Assembly (NCBI GenBank): GCA_031292035.1
Contig: JARLHX010000277.1
Location: 1-64,000 of the forward strand
From: Negativicutes bacterium
GTDB lineage: Bacteria; Bacillota_C; Negativicutes; Sporomusales_B; JARLHX01
Length of the DNA stretch: 64,000 nucleotides
Direction of reading: 5' to 3'
In this document: piece by piece, positions 42,504 through 53,549 of the stretch
How the letters are laid out: the number at the start of each line of letters is the position of its first letter
How positions within the stretch are numbered: position 1 is the first letter of the stretch
Made by a program: the position numbers and the translations under genes
The notes under the pieces: model-generated
Databases searched by the model: none
What the model was told of the DNA's origin: nothing
The model's input: the letters and a program-made list of their open reading frames with translations, nothing else

Positions 42504-43695
42504 TCATTTTATAGGCCCGCCGCACTAATGACAAAGGATGGAGAGTCTTCACCCCTGTAGCCTGGGCAATCTGCAGCCGGCAGGTTCCGCACTCGGAAAC
42601 AACCGCGTCAAACTGACCGGCTTGGATTTTTTGGAACAGTTCAGCGCCAATGGCCATCGCAATTTCATATTTGTCGTTTTTGAAGCCATAGTTGCCGGCA
42701 ACACCGCAGCAGCCAGCATCAGCATCGGTTACCTCGACTCCCGGCAACAGCGCGAGTAGGTCGCGGCCGGGCAGCCCCATGCCCTGAGCCCGCAGATGAC
42801 AGGGGGCGTGATACAGATACCTGCCGGCCTGTGGTTGAAAGTCGGTATTCAGTCGGCCGGCATCATGTAGTTCCAGCAAAAACTCGGCGGCATCATACAA
42901 CTGGGCCGCCACAGCCGCCACGTCTTCCACGGCGAACAATTCCTGATACTCCTGTTTGAGCATCAAAGCGCAGCTGGGGCAGCCGGTAATAATCGGATAG
43001 CCTTGGTCCACCCAGCGTTTGAGCTCCCGGATATTCTGCCGCGCTTTCAATAATGCCTCGTCGAGATACCCGTTGACCACCAGGGGCGACCCGCAGCATC
43101 CTGTGTTTTCCGGTAAAATCACCTCATAGCGGTTTGCTTGCATAATCTTGACAAGGTCTATGCCAACCTGGGGTTCGTTGTATTGAATATAGCACCCTGG
43201 AAAAAATACAACCTTGTCGTCGTAAGACTGCTGCCACAGCCGCTTAAAGAGCGCCCCGAACGATTTTGCAGCATAGCGGGGCAGAGGCATTTTGTCGGAA
43301 ATCCCGATCTTTTTCAGTGCGATCCGGCTCAGCGGGTTGGCCATGCCGATATTGGTAAGACCCGCCATTGGGCTCCCCATCTTTGCCAGCAGCTCCCCAT
43401 GGGAAAGTATCCAGTCCCGCAGGCTATGCTTATGGGTTTTATAATATGCGGCCTTGGCCAGCATGTTGAGTGTCGATACCGGTACCTCTGAAGGGCAGGA
43501 GATATCACAGTTCTTGCAGTTTGAGCAGTACTCCGGCGGCAACTCGTCGCCGCTTTTCAGTCGCCTGAATCGTTCCAGCGCCGGACCGGTCAGTTTCGGC
43601 CCGGAAAACTGCCGGGTTACCGCTGACACCGGGCAGTGGGCGACACAGGAAGTACAGGCTATGCAACGGTCAGAAGGCGGCTGCTTTTTTTTCAT
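42499..43695 (-). CDS. glpC: Anaerobic glycerol-3-phosphate dehydrogenase subunit C
   Basis: 398 aa iron-sulfur subunit. Two 4Fe-4S motifs near the N-terminus (CIACTSCVAHCP and CSNCKNCDISCP) and two CCG modules (FFPGCYIQY...NTGCCGSPL and HAPCHLRAQ...ADAGCCGVAGNY) that probably pass electrons to the quinone pool. Membrane-attached partner of GlpA and GlpB. I take the ATG at 43695, seven nt behind GGGGGGA. Confidence 0.94.
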   Translation of the reverse strand: MKKKQPPSDRCIACTSCVAHCPVSAVTRQFSGPKLTGPALERFRRLKSGDELPPEYCSNCKNCDISCPSEVPVSTLNMLAKAAYYKTHKHSLRDWILSHGELLAKMGSPMAGLTNIGMANPLSRIALKKIGISDKMPLPRYAAKSFGALFKRLWQQSYDDKVVFFPGCYIQYNEPQVGIDLVKIMQANRYEVILPENTGCCGSPLVVNGYLDEALLKARQNIRELKRWVDQGYPIITGCPSCALMLKQEYQELFAVEDVAAVAAQLYDAAEFLLELHDAGRLNTDFQPQAGRYLYHAPCHLRAQGMGLPGRDLLALLPGVEVTDADAGCCGVAGNYGFKNDKYEIAMAIGAELFQKIQAGQFDAVVSECGTCRLQIAQATGVKTLHPLSLVRRAYKMS

Positions 43696-43707
43696 TATCA
43701 TTCCCCC

Positions 43708-44952
43708 CTATGCTGAGCTGCCTGCGAGATAGCCGCTGGCCACCGCCACACCGTTCCCCGACTTTTCCAGGCAGTAATCATAGCCAGCCAGATTACGCCC
43801 GGCAATATAGACATTTTCCAATAGCGGCAGACCTTGCCGGTCTATCGGGCGCAGACTGGTATCCACCGCAAGTCCGAACCGGGCAAACGGCTGGCCGGCG
43901 GGAGAAAACAAATCTGCAGCTCCCCATTCTTCCTGCGCGGACGGCACGCTCATCGGCAGTTTGTAAATCGACTCCCCGGCCCATCCGGCTCCCGACTGGA
44001 GACCCCCGCCGAAAAACCCGCCTGTTGCCAAGACAAAGGCCTTGCCATAATAATGGCGCTCACGGTCTACATTGCTGGTGGTCACCGCCCGGCAATAGCC
44101 CGACTCGACCAGGGCACCGGTAACATTTGCTTGCTCGATAATTTTGACCTGATTCTTCTTCAGTTGGCTGACCAACATGGTGCGCAGCCTGAGACCGGTG
44201 ACAGCCGGCGGCAGGCCGGTGGTTTCAATAAAGTGACACCCGGTCTGCTGCTCAAGTTGTTTTACTGTCAAACAGTCAGGTTTTGTGCCCAACACCGGCG
44301 GAATCAGTACAATACTGCCGGCAGGTATCTGCTGGCGTATTTGAGCGATACACTGCTGCCGACCGGATTCGCTGTCCAGCCAGCGGGCGACATCCAGGGC
44401 GGTAATGTCGCGGCCATCGGCCAGTCCTGCGTCAAGCGTGACTCCCTGGTAACGCTTGCTTGCAGATAGGTTTTGCCGCAGGCCCTGAATGATCCATTCC
44501 GGATAATAGTCTTTCAGTCGCGAAAACCCGACTACAACCACTTCTTCCGCCGCCGAGAGCAGTAACGGACTCATCGACCCGGGCACCAGGCAGCTGGGCT
44601 TTAAAGTCCCGACAGCCGTAGGCAACCACTGCGTGTGGCCGATATTGCCGCTGTAAGGATATCCTGCTTCAACCGCAATCTTCTGGAAGAATTCCAGCGC
44701 TTCGGTCACCCGCTGAACGCCGATTCTGCGGTAAGGGTGATCTTCCGGCAGTGTTTCGATTCCGGCCAGCGGCGATGCAACAGACCGGCCTTCGGCATCA
44801 TATCCCAGAACATCGATAGCCCCACCGCCAATACTAATGGCCGCCGCGCCCTTGGTCAGCACCAGCACGCTTTTGCCGCGACTGGCTGCCGCCGCCGCTG
44901 CAACCAGCCCCGCCAGCCCTGCGCCGATGACAATCACGTCATTCTCTCTCAT
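43708..44952 (-). CDS. glpB: Anaerobic glycerol-3-phosphate dehydrogenase subunit B
   Basis: 414 aa flavoprotein with N-terminal FAD site VIVIGAGLAGLVAAAAAASRG, a WLPTAVGTLKPSCLVPGSM segment and the C-terminal NVYIAGRNLAGYD typical of GlpB. Overlaps glpA by 14 nt and is followed 12 nt later by glpC. Forms the GlpAB catalytic dimer. Confidence 0.93.
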   Translation of the reverse strand: MRENDVIVIGAGLAGLVAAAAAASRGKSVLVLTKGAAAISIGGGAIDVLGYDAEGRSVASPLAGIETLPEDHPYRRIGVQRVTEALEFFQKIAVEAGYPYSGNIGHTQWLPTAVGTLKPSCLVPGSMSPLLLSAAEEVVVVGFSRLKDYYPEWIIQGLRQNLSASKRYQGVTLDAGLADGRDITALDVARWLDSESGRQQCIAQIRQQIPAGSIVLIPPVLGTKPDCLTVKQLEQQTGCHFIETTGLPPAVTGLRLRTMLVSQLKKNQVKIIEQANVTGALVESGYCRAVTTSNVDRERHYYGKAFVLATGGFFGGGLQSGAGWAGESIYKLPMSVPSAQEEWGAADLFSPAGQPFARFGLAVDTSLRPIDRQGLPLLENVYIAGRNLAGYDYCLEKSGNGVAVASGYLAGSSA

Positions 44953-46552
44953 ATTTCATCGCCCCGTCTATGTTGATGGTTGCCGCGTAAATCCCGCGGG
45001 TCAACTCGGCCTCGCGCAGCTGATTCCCCCAGAGGAGCGGCCTGATTCCGCTCCAGCGGGCCTCGATAAATTCCCGCAATAGCTCGGTCATGTTTTTTCC
45101 CGCTACCAGTCGATTGGCTGCCACAACACCTGCCCCGCGCAGCGCGCAAAAGGTTCCCTGACAAGTACCCATGCCCATCCGTGTCCGCCGGCGAATATCA
45201 TCCAGGCTAAAGGTGGTGGCATCTGCCGCTATTGCTTCGATCTCACCCAATGTCACCAATTCACATTCACATACCAGCTGCCGCTTTTCCGGCTGCCCGC
45301 GCAGACAATCAAGCACAGTAGTAAAATCGGGCCCCAGACGCTCAGCTGCCAGCTCGGCCCCGCAGGCGGGGAAATACTGTCGAGCCTCGGTCAACAACCC
45401 TGCCGGGGGATCCTCAACCAGTGGTTCGGTCGCTGTGCGGCACTCGGCAGAAACGCCAAGACGCCCGCAGATAAAATCGGTCATTTTTTCCGCCATTAGC
45501 CGGTAGGTGGTGAGCTTGCCGCCGACAATACTGGCAAAGCCCTGCACCCCCTCCCGGGAATGGTCGATGATAGCAAAACTGCGGGTGGCCGCACGCCCTG
45601 CTGCCGCTGGATCGGCGCTATACAGGGGACGGGTACCGGCAAAGGCCCGCAGCAGTCGGTAGTGAGGCAAATCTTCGAACAATTCCTGCCCGATCCGCAG
45701 CAGTGCCAATATTTCTTCTGTGCGGGGCACAGTATCATCAGGACGCAGCGCTGGCGCCGACGTCGTTCCCAAGACGGTCACCAGGCCGTGCGGCACAAAA
45801 ATGTCCCCGTCAGTCGGCGCCCGCAATCGGTTGACCACCCTGCTGGTAAAGCGGTGGTTAAATGCTATCAACGCCCCGCGGTCCGGTTTTACCGCAACGT
45901 CAATCCCCGCCAGGGCAGCGATTTGCTTGACCCAAGACCCGGCAGCGCTGACAATATAATCACAGGCGAGCGACTCGGTCTTGCCGGTCAGAGTATCCTT
46001 TACCTTGACGCCAATCACCTGATTATTGTCTCTTTCAATTCCGACAACCTCGCAATAGGTGCGAAGCTGCCCCCCATATCGCCTGGCAGACAATATATTC
46101 TGCCAGCAGAGGCGGAACCCGTCCACCGCCGAATCAGGGACGGCATACACCGACATCAGCCGCGGCGTCAGATTCGGCTCCAGCCGCAATGCCTCCTGTG
46201 GCGTCAGACGATGTGCCGGAATACCCGCTTTCTGACACGCAGCCACCCACCGCGGTTCAAACCCCTCATCATCTTCCGGCAAACGGACAAAGAACCCTTC
46301 GGTTTCTTCCACACAATGCCTGGCAATTTTGCGCAATATCACATTTTCCTGAATGCATTCCCGGGCCGATTCGGGGTCAGTTACGGCATAGCGGCCACCG
46401 CTGTGGAGCAATCCGTGGAAGCGGGAACTGGTACCATGCGCCAAATCGCCTCGCTCCAGCAGGATGGCTTTCACGCCACGCAAGGACAGATCGCGGAGAA
46501 TCCCGACACCAGTGACGCCGCCGCCGATGATGACAACTGTCGTTTTTTGCAT
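44939..46552 (-). CDS. glpA: Anaerobic glycerol-3-phosphate dehydrogenase subunit A
   Basis: 537 aa. FAD site VVIIGGGVTGVGILRDLSLR, then TSSRFHGLLHSGGRYAV, IVGGKLTTYRLMAEKM, and a C-terminal BFD-type [2Fe-2S] domain (CECELV..GEI and MGMGTCQGTFC). Oxidises glycerol-3-phosphate to dihydroxyacetone phosphate without oxygen. ATG at 46552 with AAAAGGCGG. The leader carries a GlpP-type terminator, so glpABC can be switched apart from glpFK. Confidence 0.94.
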   Translation of the reverse strand: MQKTTVVIIGGGVTGVGILRDLSLRGVKAILLERGDLAHGTSSRFHGLLHSGGRYAVTDPESARECIQENVILRKIARHCVEETEGFFVRLPEDDEGFEPRWVAACQKAGIPAHRLTPQEALRLEPNLTPRLMSVYAVPDSAVDGFRLCWQNILSARRYGGQLRTYCEVVGIERDNNQVIGVKVKDTLTGKTESLACDYIVSAAGSWVKQIAALAGIDVAVKPDRGALIAFNHRFTSRVVNRLRAPTDGDIFVPHGLVTVLGTTSAPALRPDDTVPRTEEILALLRIGQELFEDLPHYRLLRAFAGTRPLYSADPAAAGRAATRSFAIIDHSREGVQGFASIVGGKLTTYRLMAEKMTDFICGRLGVSAECRTATEPLVEDPPAGLLTEARQYFPACGAELAAERLGPDFTTVLDCLRGQPEKRQLVCECELVTLGEIEAIAADATTFSLDDIRRRTRMGMGTCQGTFCALRGAGVVAANRLVAGKNMTELLREFIEARWSGIRPLLWGNQLREAELTRGIYAATINIDGAMKYERE

Positions 46553-46608
46553 ACCAATCCGCCTTTTCTTAAGCATTTCCACCCAGACACCCACAGCCAA
46601 AAAGAGAC

Positions 46609-46665
46609 AGAAGTCCCTTTGTACTCTACTTCAGCACAAAGGGACTTCTCAATTACTCTGGTCCC
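46609..46665 (-). promoter_or_regulatory. GlpP-type antiterminator/terminator leader of glpABC
   Basis: Minus strand: GGGACCAGAG (46656-46665), then a terminator with arms 46636-46649 and 46609-46622 (AGAAGTCCCTTTGT / ACAAAGGGACTTCT) and a CTCTTTTTGG tail. The upstream GGGAC can instead pair with GTCCC (46641-46645) of the left arm, which would break the terminator. Same layout as the leader before glpF. Confidence 0.65.
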
Positions 46666-46681
46666 TACCGATATAAATTTT

Positions 46682-48199
<1,518 letters not shown>

Positions 48200-48259
48200 T
48201 TAAAATCACATAAGCTTGATAGACTTCACGTAATTTACTGCTGTTCAGCAGCGGAGAAT

Positions 48260-48985
48260 TTAGATAATGCCGCTCCCTTTGGCAATGGCGTAGGCCAGCC
48301 CGCCGCCAATCAACGGACCGACAACCGGAATCCAGGAATACTCCCAGTCCGAGCCGCCTTTGCCGGCTATGGGCAGAATGGCGTGAGCAATACGCGGACC
48401 CAAGTCACGGGCCGGATTAATGGCATATCCGGTGGGGCCGCCCAGGCTCAGACCGATAGCCCAGACCAAAATCCCTACCAAATAGGGCCCCATCCCCGGA
48501 GCGATGCCGCCGACCGGCTTGGAAAAGATAGCGAATATCGGGACAATCAGCATAATGGTGCCGATGATCTCGCACAGCAGATTTGCCGGAGCATTGCGAA
48601 TGGCTGGGGCGGTGCAGAATATCCCCAGTTTGGCTCCCTTATCCTCGGTGATCTCCCAGTGGGGCAAAAACGCCAGCCAGACAACGGCTGCGCCGACAAT
48701 ACCGCCAAACAACTCTGCCAGCATGGTCGCGATGGCATGCTGAACACTATATACCCCCAGCATCGTTTTGGCCAGCGTAACCGCGGGATTGAGGTCAGCC
48801 TGGGGAGCACCGGCCGCAATTGCCGAAAAAACGCCCATAATGACTGCGAAACCCCAGCCTGTGACTATTACCATCCAGCCGGCTCCTTCGGCTTTAGACT
48901 TTTTGAGCAGACAGTTTGCAACAACGCCGCACCCAAAAATCATCAGTACCATGGTTCCAAAAAATTCACCAAACAAGTTGGTCAT
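48260..48985 (-). CDS. glpF: Glycerol facilitator (aquaglyceroporin)
   Basis: 241 aa, six spans of the MIP family with both NPA boxes (ADLNPAVTL and AINPARDLGPR; the Asp/Arg after the second marks glycerol channels). Lets glycerol enter passively. Long leader of over 200 nt with a GlpP-type terminator. Confidence 0.95.
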   Translation of the reverse strand: MTNLFGEFFGTMVLMIFGCGVVANCLLKKSKAEGAGWMVIVTGWGFAVIMGVFSAIAAGAPQADLNPAVTLAKTMLGVYSVQHAIATMLAELFGGIVGAAVVWLAFLPHWEITEDKGAKLGIFCTAPAIRNAPANLLCEIIGTIMLIVPIFAIFSKPVGGIAPGMGPYLVGILVWAIGLSLGGPTGYAINPARDLGPRIAHAILPIAGKGGSDWEYSWIPVVGPLIGGGLAYAIAKGSGII

Positions 48986-49094
48986 TACAATAGCCTCCCT
49001 TCCTTTATTCTAATTTTTCAGTACGCCTGCGGTCCACCTCTCAAACCCCTGTTTTATCATTCATCCCCCTTTCAATTTGTTGCGACAAAATAAT

Positions 49095-49158
49095 GAAGTC
49101 CAAATCACGTCCTGCCACTGGCAGAACGTAACCCGGACTTCTCTTTATCTCTAGTCCC
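49095..49158 (-). promoter_or_regulatory. GlpP-type antiterminator/terminator leader of glpFK
   Basis: Minus strand: GGGACTAGAG (49149-49158), then GAAGTCC (49135-49141) that can pair either with GGGACT upstream (antiterminator) or with GGACTTC (49095-49101, terminator, followed by ATTATTTTG). An inner stem ACGTTCTGCCA/TGGCAGGACGT strengthens the terminator. Confidence 0.7.
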
Positions 49159-49179
49159 AAATATTTAATTAGGGATAAT

Positions 49180-49206
49180 ATTCTATAAATTCAAAATAGT
49201 TCCTGC
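49180..49206 (-). promoter_or_regulatory. GCAGG-N17-GAA element of the glpFK promoter region
   Basis: Minus strand: GCAGGA, 17 nt, GAATATTAT, just upstream of the GlpP leader. The whole block from GTTAACTT to ATATTAT is repeated upstream of glpP1. Confidence 0.5.
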
Positions 49207-49228
49207 CAAAAAATCCCATGTGAAAAAG

Positions 49229-49813
49229 TTAACTTTCATTGATCCCTTGCCACAATTCGCGACTGCTGGTACTCACGGCAAAAATGCCGTTTTTCAGAGC
49301 GCTCTTCACATCTTCCTTTGTCTGCAAAAGCCCTCCCGCCAAAATCGGCAGGCCGGTTTCCCGGATCAATTGCTGAACCGTGCTGGCAGGAATGGAGGCC
49401 GGCAGCACCTCCAAGGCGTCGGGTCTAAAATTCTTCAAGGTATTGATACCATGGCGCAGCGCCTCCGAATCCATGAGAAACACCCGCTGAATCACCACCA
49501 TTCCTTCCTCGCGGGCCACCTTCGCCAAATGCGATTTTGTGGTGATCATCGCCGTCACCCCTGCCTGGGCCAGGAATTTCACACCGGCCTTGTCCTTGCC
49601 GACTCCTTCCAGTAAATCGAGGTGAATCAGGAGGCGTTTTTGATACTGATTGGCCAAGGCCAGCATCTCAGGCAGCGTGCTGATGTCGCCAAATAACAAG
49701 ATAATACTCGGTGAAGAAGAATGGCTCAGGGCAAAACGAAAATCATCGATCGTCCGCGGGGCAGGTATCACAGGGTTGGTCACCAATGCCTTCAATACAT
49801 TCGGCAGCGCCAT
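49229..49813 (-). CDS. glpP: Glycerol-3-phosphate responsive antiterminator, copy 1
   Basis: 194 aa GlpP-family protein (TIM-barrel-like RNA-binding antiterminator). Conserved: SIILLFGDIS, LLIHLDLLEGVGKDKAGVKF, GVTAMITTKSHLAKVARE, VIQRVFLMDSEAL, LEVLPASIP and GLPILAGGLL. In Bacillus subtilis it binds glp leaders with glycerol-3-phosphate. The gene has its own GlpP-type leader and so may regulate itself. Lies directly upstream of glpFK. Confidence 0.92.
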   Translation of the reverse strand: MALPNVLKALVTNPVIPAPRTIDDFRFALSHSSSPSIILLFGDISTLPEMLALANQYQKRLLIHLDLLEGVGKDKAGVKFLAQAGVTAMITTKSHLAKVAREEGMVVIQRVFLMDSEALRHGINTLKNFRPDALEVLPASIPASTVQQLIRETGLPILAGGLLQTKEDVKSALKNGIFAVSTSSRELWQGINES

Positions 49814-49837
49814 CTCTTCGCCTCACATCTCCAAAAA

Positions 49838-49879
49838 AGTCCAAATTACACCTGACAATATCAGTCTGCAATCTGGACT
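49838..49879 (-). promoter_or_regulatory. GlpP-type terminator in the leader of glpP copy 1
   Basis: Minus strand: AGTCCAGATT...AATTTGGACT then TTTTTGG. Shares GTCC..G.TT.C and ATTTGGACTT with the glpFK leader; the GGGAC upstream partner is weaker here (GGAAATAAG). Confidence 0.6.
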
Positions 49880-49919
49880 CCTCTTCATCTTATTTCCAAA
49901 ATTTATATTTTAACATAAT

Positions 49920-49946
49920 ATTCCACAATTTCCGATAAGTTCCTGC
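49920..49946 (-). promoter_or_regulatory. GCAGG-N17-GAA element of the glpP copy 1 promoter region
   Basis: Minus strand: GCAGGA, 17 nt, GAATATTATGTTAAAATAT. It lies between glpP copy 2 and the copy 1 leader and matches the glpF copy base for base in both half-sites. Confidence 0.5.
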
Positions 49947-49972
49947 TAGAAATTTTATGTGAAACAATTAAC

Positions 49973-50569
49973 TTACGCTGAAGGTGACGAAGATGGAGTA
50001 AAGTCACGCCACAGACCCGGACGACTGGTACTCACGGCATAAACCCCGGTCTTCAGGGCGCTATGCACCTCTTCCCGTGTTGACATCAGCCCTCCGGCTA
50101 AAATCGGCAGTCCTGTTTCCCTGATCAGTCGCTGCACCACTCCTGCCGGAACAGCGGCTGGCAACACTTCGAGAGCGTCAGGCGTAAATTTTTTCAAGGT
50201 GTTGATACCCTGGCGCAAGGCCTCCGAGTCCATGAGAAACACCCGCTGAATAACCATCAGTCCCGCGTCGCGGGCCGCACTTCCCAGATGCGATTTGGTG
50301 GTAATGACCGCAGGGACCCCCAATCGGGCTAGAAACTTGATGCCAGCCTTATCTTTACCGATACCGTCCAGCAAGTCGAGATGAACCACCAGCTGTTTGC
50401 CGTGTTGCTGCGCCCGGGCCAACAGCTTGGGCAGGCCGACAATATCGCCAAACAGCAAAATGATGCTGGGAAAGGCGATATTGACCAAGGCAACCTTAAA
50501 ATCATCCAGCGTACGCGGCGCCGGGACAATCGGTCGGTTGATCATTCTCAGCACATTCGGCAGCACCAT
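49973..50569 (-). CDS. Glycerol-3-phosphate responsive antiterminator, copy 2
   Basis: 198 aa GlpP paralogue with the same motifs (SIILLFGDIVGLPKLLAR, LVVHLDLLDGIGKDKAGIKF, VIQRVFLMDSEALRQGINTL). By eye about two-thirds identical to copy 1. No terminator leader is seen upstream, so it may be made constitutively or by read-through from the DASS gene 120 nt before. GAGGCGATGAA precedes the ATG. Tandem duplication with copy 1, including the intergenic block. Confidence 0.9.
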   Translation of the reverse strand: MVLPNVLRMINRPIVPAPRTLDDFKVALVNIAFPSIILLFGDIVGLPKLLARAQQHGKQLVVHLDLLDGIGKDKAGIKFLARLGVPAVITTKSHLGSAARDAGLMVIQRVFLMDSEALRQGINTLKKFTPDALEVLPAAVPAGVVQRLIRETGLPILAGGLMSTREEVHSALKTGVYAVSTSRPGLWRDFTPSSSPSA

Positions 50570-50688
50570 TTCATCGCCTCATTATTCAAATAGTATCAGC
50601 TTGTCAGTATTCGCTCCCCCTCTGGCTACTAATTTATATGCACCGTCCCGCACATTATGCTTATTTTCTTCCCTCTGCTCATGCACGC

Positions 50689-52092
50689 TTACCACCAGCC
50701 CAGCACCTTCCACCATAGCGAGCCCAGCCCGAGCCAAATGATCAGATTGACAACCGAAATCATAAAACCGATTCGCCACCATGTCCCTTGATCAATATAA
50801 CCTGCGCCAAAATAAATCGGCGTCATCCCGGCGGCGTAATGGGTCAGGGACATTCCCAAGCTTGAGGCATATCCCAGCAGAAAAAGAGTCAGCAAGGGCG
50901 GAGCCCCGGCTGCCATCGCCAGCGAAGCAAAGGCGACATACATGGCGGTGATATGGCCGACAATGCTGGCAAACCCATAATGGGCGTAGATATAAACCAG
51001 GGTAAGGATGATCAGGACTGTCATGCCCTGCATCCCGGCAAGACCTGCCCCCACGCTTTTGGTGAACCAGGGGATAACCCCCAGCTTGGAGAGATAGTCG
51101 GCCAGGCCGATCAGGCTGCCCATCCAGACCATGGTGTCCCAGGCATTTTCTTCTTTGAGAACATCCTTCCAGTCCACCACCCGGAATATCAGGGTCACCG
51201 CCACGCCGGCCAGGGCGACGATCGACGCGTCGATCTGGTTATACGCGCTGGTGCACCACAGGGCCAGCATACCGACAAACACGCCGGTGGTGATCTTCTC
51301 ATTGCGGGACATCGGTCCCATTTTAACCAATTCGTCAGCAGCCAGTTGTTTGGCTTCGGGAGTGTTTTTTATCTCCGGCGGATACACCAGATAGATAAAA
51401 TACGGAAGAACCAACAGCGATACCACCCCTGGCACCACCGCGCCAAGGGCCCACATCCCCCAGCTCATATTGACGTTCAGCGCTTTAGCCGCCAACGCGG
51501 CGACCAACAGATTGGCGGCCGAAGAGGTCAGGAACATGGCCGAAGTGATGGCGTCGCACTGGTAGCTGACCTTCATCAGATATGCCCCGATACGCCGGGC
51601 TGTCGGACCGGGCTCCGAATCCAAAGCCGAGCAAAGACTACGGACGATGGGAAAGACGATGCCGCCGCTGCGAGCAGTATTGGAAGCCGTAGCCGGGGAC
51701 ATGATCAGGTCGCTCAACATCAACGAATAGCCCAGTTTCAGCGCGCTGCCGCCGATGAGCCGCATGATGGTGTAGGCCACCCGCCGTCCCAGCCCCGATT
51801 TTTTAAAACATACTGAAAAAATGAAAGCGGCGACAATCAGCCAAATCGTTGTAGTGCTGAACCCCGAGAGAGCCTCTGTCGGCTTGAGGGTGCCGGTCAG
51901 CGCCGAAAAGGTAATGCTGATCAGCGCGACGGCGCCGATCGGCAGCGGTTTGACGATAAATCCGACGATGGTGGCGACAAAAATGGCCAACAGGTGCAGT
52001 CCTTGTGGGGTAAGCCCGGCCGGTACCGGCAAAAACCAGATGACCGCCCCTAAACCGCCAACACCCAGCCCCTTAAGCAGGCTATTATTCAT
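50689..52092 (-). CDS. DASS-family di/tricarboxylate transporter, copy B
   Basis: 467 aa, about 12 spans, SLC13/DASS family (CitT/TtdT/SodiT type). Signature regions LSGFSTTTIWLIVAAFIFSV, SPATASNTARSGGIVFPIVR (the SNT motif) and SLTHYAAGMTPIYFGAGYID. Imports or exchanges dicarboxylates or similar organic acids. Closely similar to the adjacent copy A, 51 nt upstream, so the pair arose by duplication. AAGGTGTCCT precedes the ATG. Confidence 0.9.
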   Translation of the reverse strand: MNNSLLKGLGVGGLGAVIWFLPVPAGLTPQGLHLLAIFVATIVGFIVKPLPIGAVALISITFSALTGTLKPTEALSGFSTTTIWLIVAAFIFSVCFKKSGLGRRVAYTIMRLIGGSALKLGYSLMLSDLIMSPATASNTARSGGIVFPIVRSLCSALDSEPGPTARRIGAYLMKVSYQCDAITSAMFLTSSAANLLVAALAAKALNVNMSWGMWALGAVVPGVVSLLVLPYFIYLVYPPEIKNTPEAKQLAADELVKMGPMSRNEKITTGVFVGMLALWCTSAYNQIDASIVALAGVAVTLIFRVVDWKDVLKEENAWDTMVWMGSLIGLADYLSKLGVIPWFTKSVGAGLAGMQGMTVLIILTLVYIYAHYGFASIVGHITAMYVAFASLAMAAGAPPLLTLFLLGYASSLGMSLTHYAAGMTPIYFGAGYIDQGTWWRIGFMISVVNLIIWLGLGSLWWKVLGWW

Positions 52093-52143
52093 AGGACACC
52101 TTCCTTAACACATACATTCCAACCGCGCAAAGCCATGTGGGGC

Positions 52144-53547
52144 TTACCATATCCCGAGCACCTTCCACCACATGACTCCCACCGTTCCGAATACAATAAA
52201 ATAAAAAGTCGCCATAATAAAGCCCAGTCGCCACCATTCCGCCTGGGTTATATAGCCGGAACCGAAAAAGACGGGGGCCGCTCCTGACGCATAATGGGTA
52301 ATACCGCCGCACAAGGTTGAGAATACTGCCATCACCATGATCGACAGTAACACCGGCGCTCCGGTGGCGGCAGCAACGGCGATAAATATGGGAAAAAGGG
52401 TGCTGACATGGGCGGTCATGCTGGCAAACCCATAATGACAGTACATATAGACAAAAGCCAGAACCGCCAGCGCTATCGGCCAGGAAACGCCGGTCAGCGA
52501 GGCGCCGACCACTTTACCAAACCAAGGAATCAGGCCAAAATCCGCAAGATAGGTAGTCAGGGTCAGCAGGCTGCCCATCCATATCAGCGCATCCCATGAC
52601 GCTCTTTCTTCGGTTACATCTTTAAAACTGATGACATCGGTAAAAAGCATTACACATACACAGAGCAGGGCCACCGCCGTGGAGTCGATTTTTGTGATGA
52701 GAGCGGTGCTCCATAAGAGGAGCGACCCCACAAGAACGCCCATCATGATTTTTTCCGACCGCGTCAGCGGTCCCATTTTTTCCAGCTCGGCTGCTGCGAT
52801 TTCTTTGGCCTCCGGCGTTTCTTTGATCTCCGGCGGATAAATCTTGTACATTATCCAGGGGATTAATGCCAAACAGATGAGACCGGGAACCAATCCGGCC
52901 AAAGCCCATGTCCCCCAGCTTAACTGGACATGGAGAACTTTTTGAGCCAGACCGGTCATTAGCGGGTTGACGGCAGCTGACGTCATAAACATACAGGAGG
53001 TAACGACATTTCCCTGCGTCTCGGTCTGGATCAGATACGCCCCGATCCGCCTTGCCGTCGGTCCGGGCTCAGAACCAAATGTCGAGCTCAGACTCTTCGC
53101 GATCGGATAGACGATGGCCCCACCCCTGGCGTTGGCAGCCGGTGTCGAGGGGGCAATAATGAGGTCGGTCAGCACCAATACATAGCCAAGTTTAAGCGTC
53201 TTGTCCCCAATGGCCCGCATAATGAGGAAGGCCACCCGGCGTCCGAAGCCTGACTTGACAAAGCCCCTGGCAAGCAAAAACGCGACCACCAGCAGCCATA
53301 TAACAGGATTGCCAAACCCGCTCAAAGCCTGGGCAGGCGTCAAAAGGCCAATCAGCGCCGGAAAAGTAATACCGGCCAGAGCCATGGTACCCATGGGAAA
53401 GGGCTGTAAAATAAGACCCAGAATGGTCGCCGCAAAGACCGCGAACAAGTGCCAGGCGCGAAGCTCTACCCCAGCCGGCGCCGGAATAAACCAGATAACC
53501 GCCCCGACGGCGGCAACAGCCAACAACCGCACCATCTTACTGTTCAT
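52144..53547 (-). CDS. DASS-family di/tricarboxylate transporter, copy A
   Basis: 467 aa paralogue of the next gene. In the substrate motif it has APSTPAANARGGAIVYPIAK, i.e. AAN in place of the SNT of copy B, a difference that may change specificity. GITHYASGAAPVFFGSGYIT is present near the end. Two adjacent ATGs (53550, 53547) follow GCGGGGTG; I take the second. Directly follows the aldolase gene, so part of the hydroxylase operon. Confidence 0.9.
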   Translation of the reverse strand: MNSKMVRLLAVAAVGAVIWFIPAPAGVELRAWHLFAVFAATILGLILQPFPMGTMALAGITFPALIGLLTPAQALSGFGNPVIWLLVVAFLLARGFVKSGFGRRVAFLIMRAIGDKTLKLGYVLVLTDLIIAPSTPAANARGGAIVYPIAKSLSSTFGSEPGPTARRIGAYLIQTETQGNVVTSCMFMTSAAVNPLMTGLAQKVLHVQLSWGTWALAGLVPGLICLALIPWIMYKIYPPEIKETPEAKEIAAAELEKMGPLTRSEKIMMGVLVGSLLLWSTALITKIDSTAVALLCVCVMLFTDVISFKDVTEERASWDALIWMGSLLTLTTYLADFGLIPWFGKVVGASLTGVSWPIALAVLAFVYMYCHYGFASMTAHVSTLFPIFIAVAAATGAPVLLSIMVMAVFSTLCGGITHYASGAAPVFFGSGYITQAEWWRLGFIMATFYFIVFGTVGVMWWKVLGIW

Positions 53548-53549
53548 CA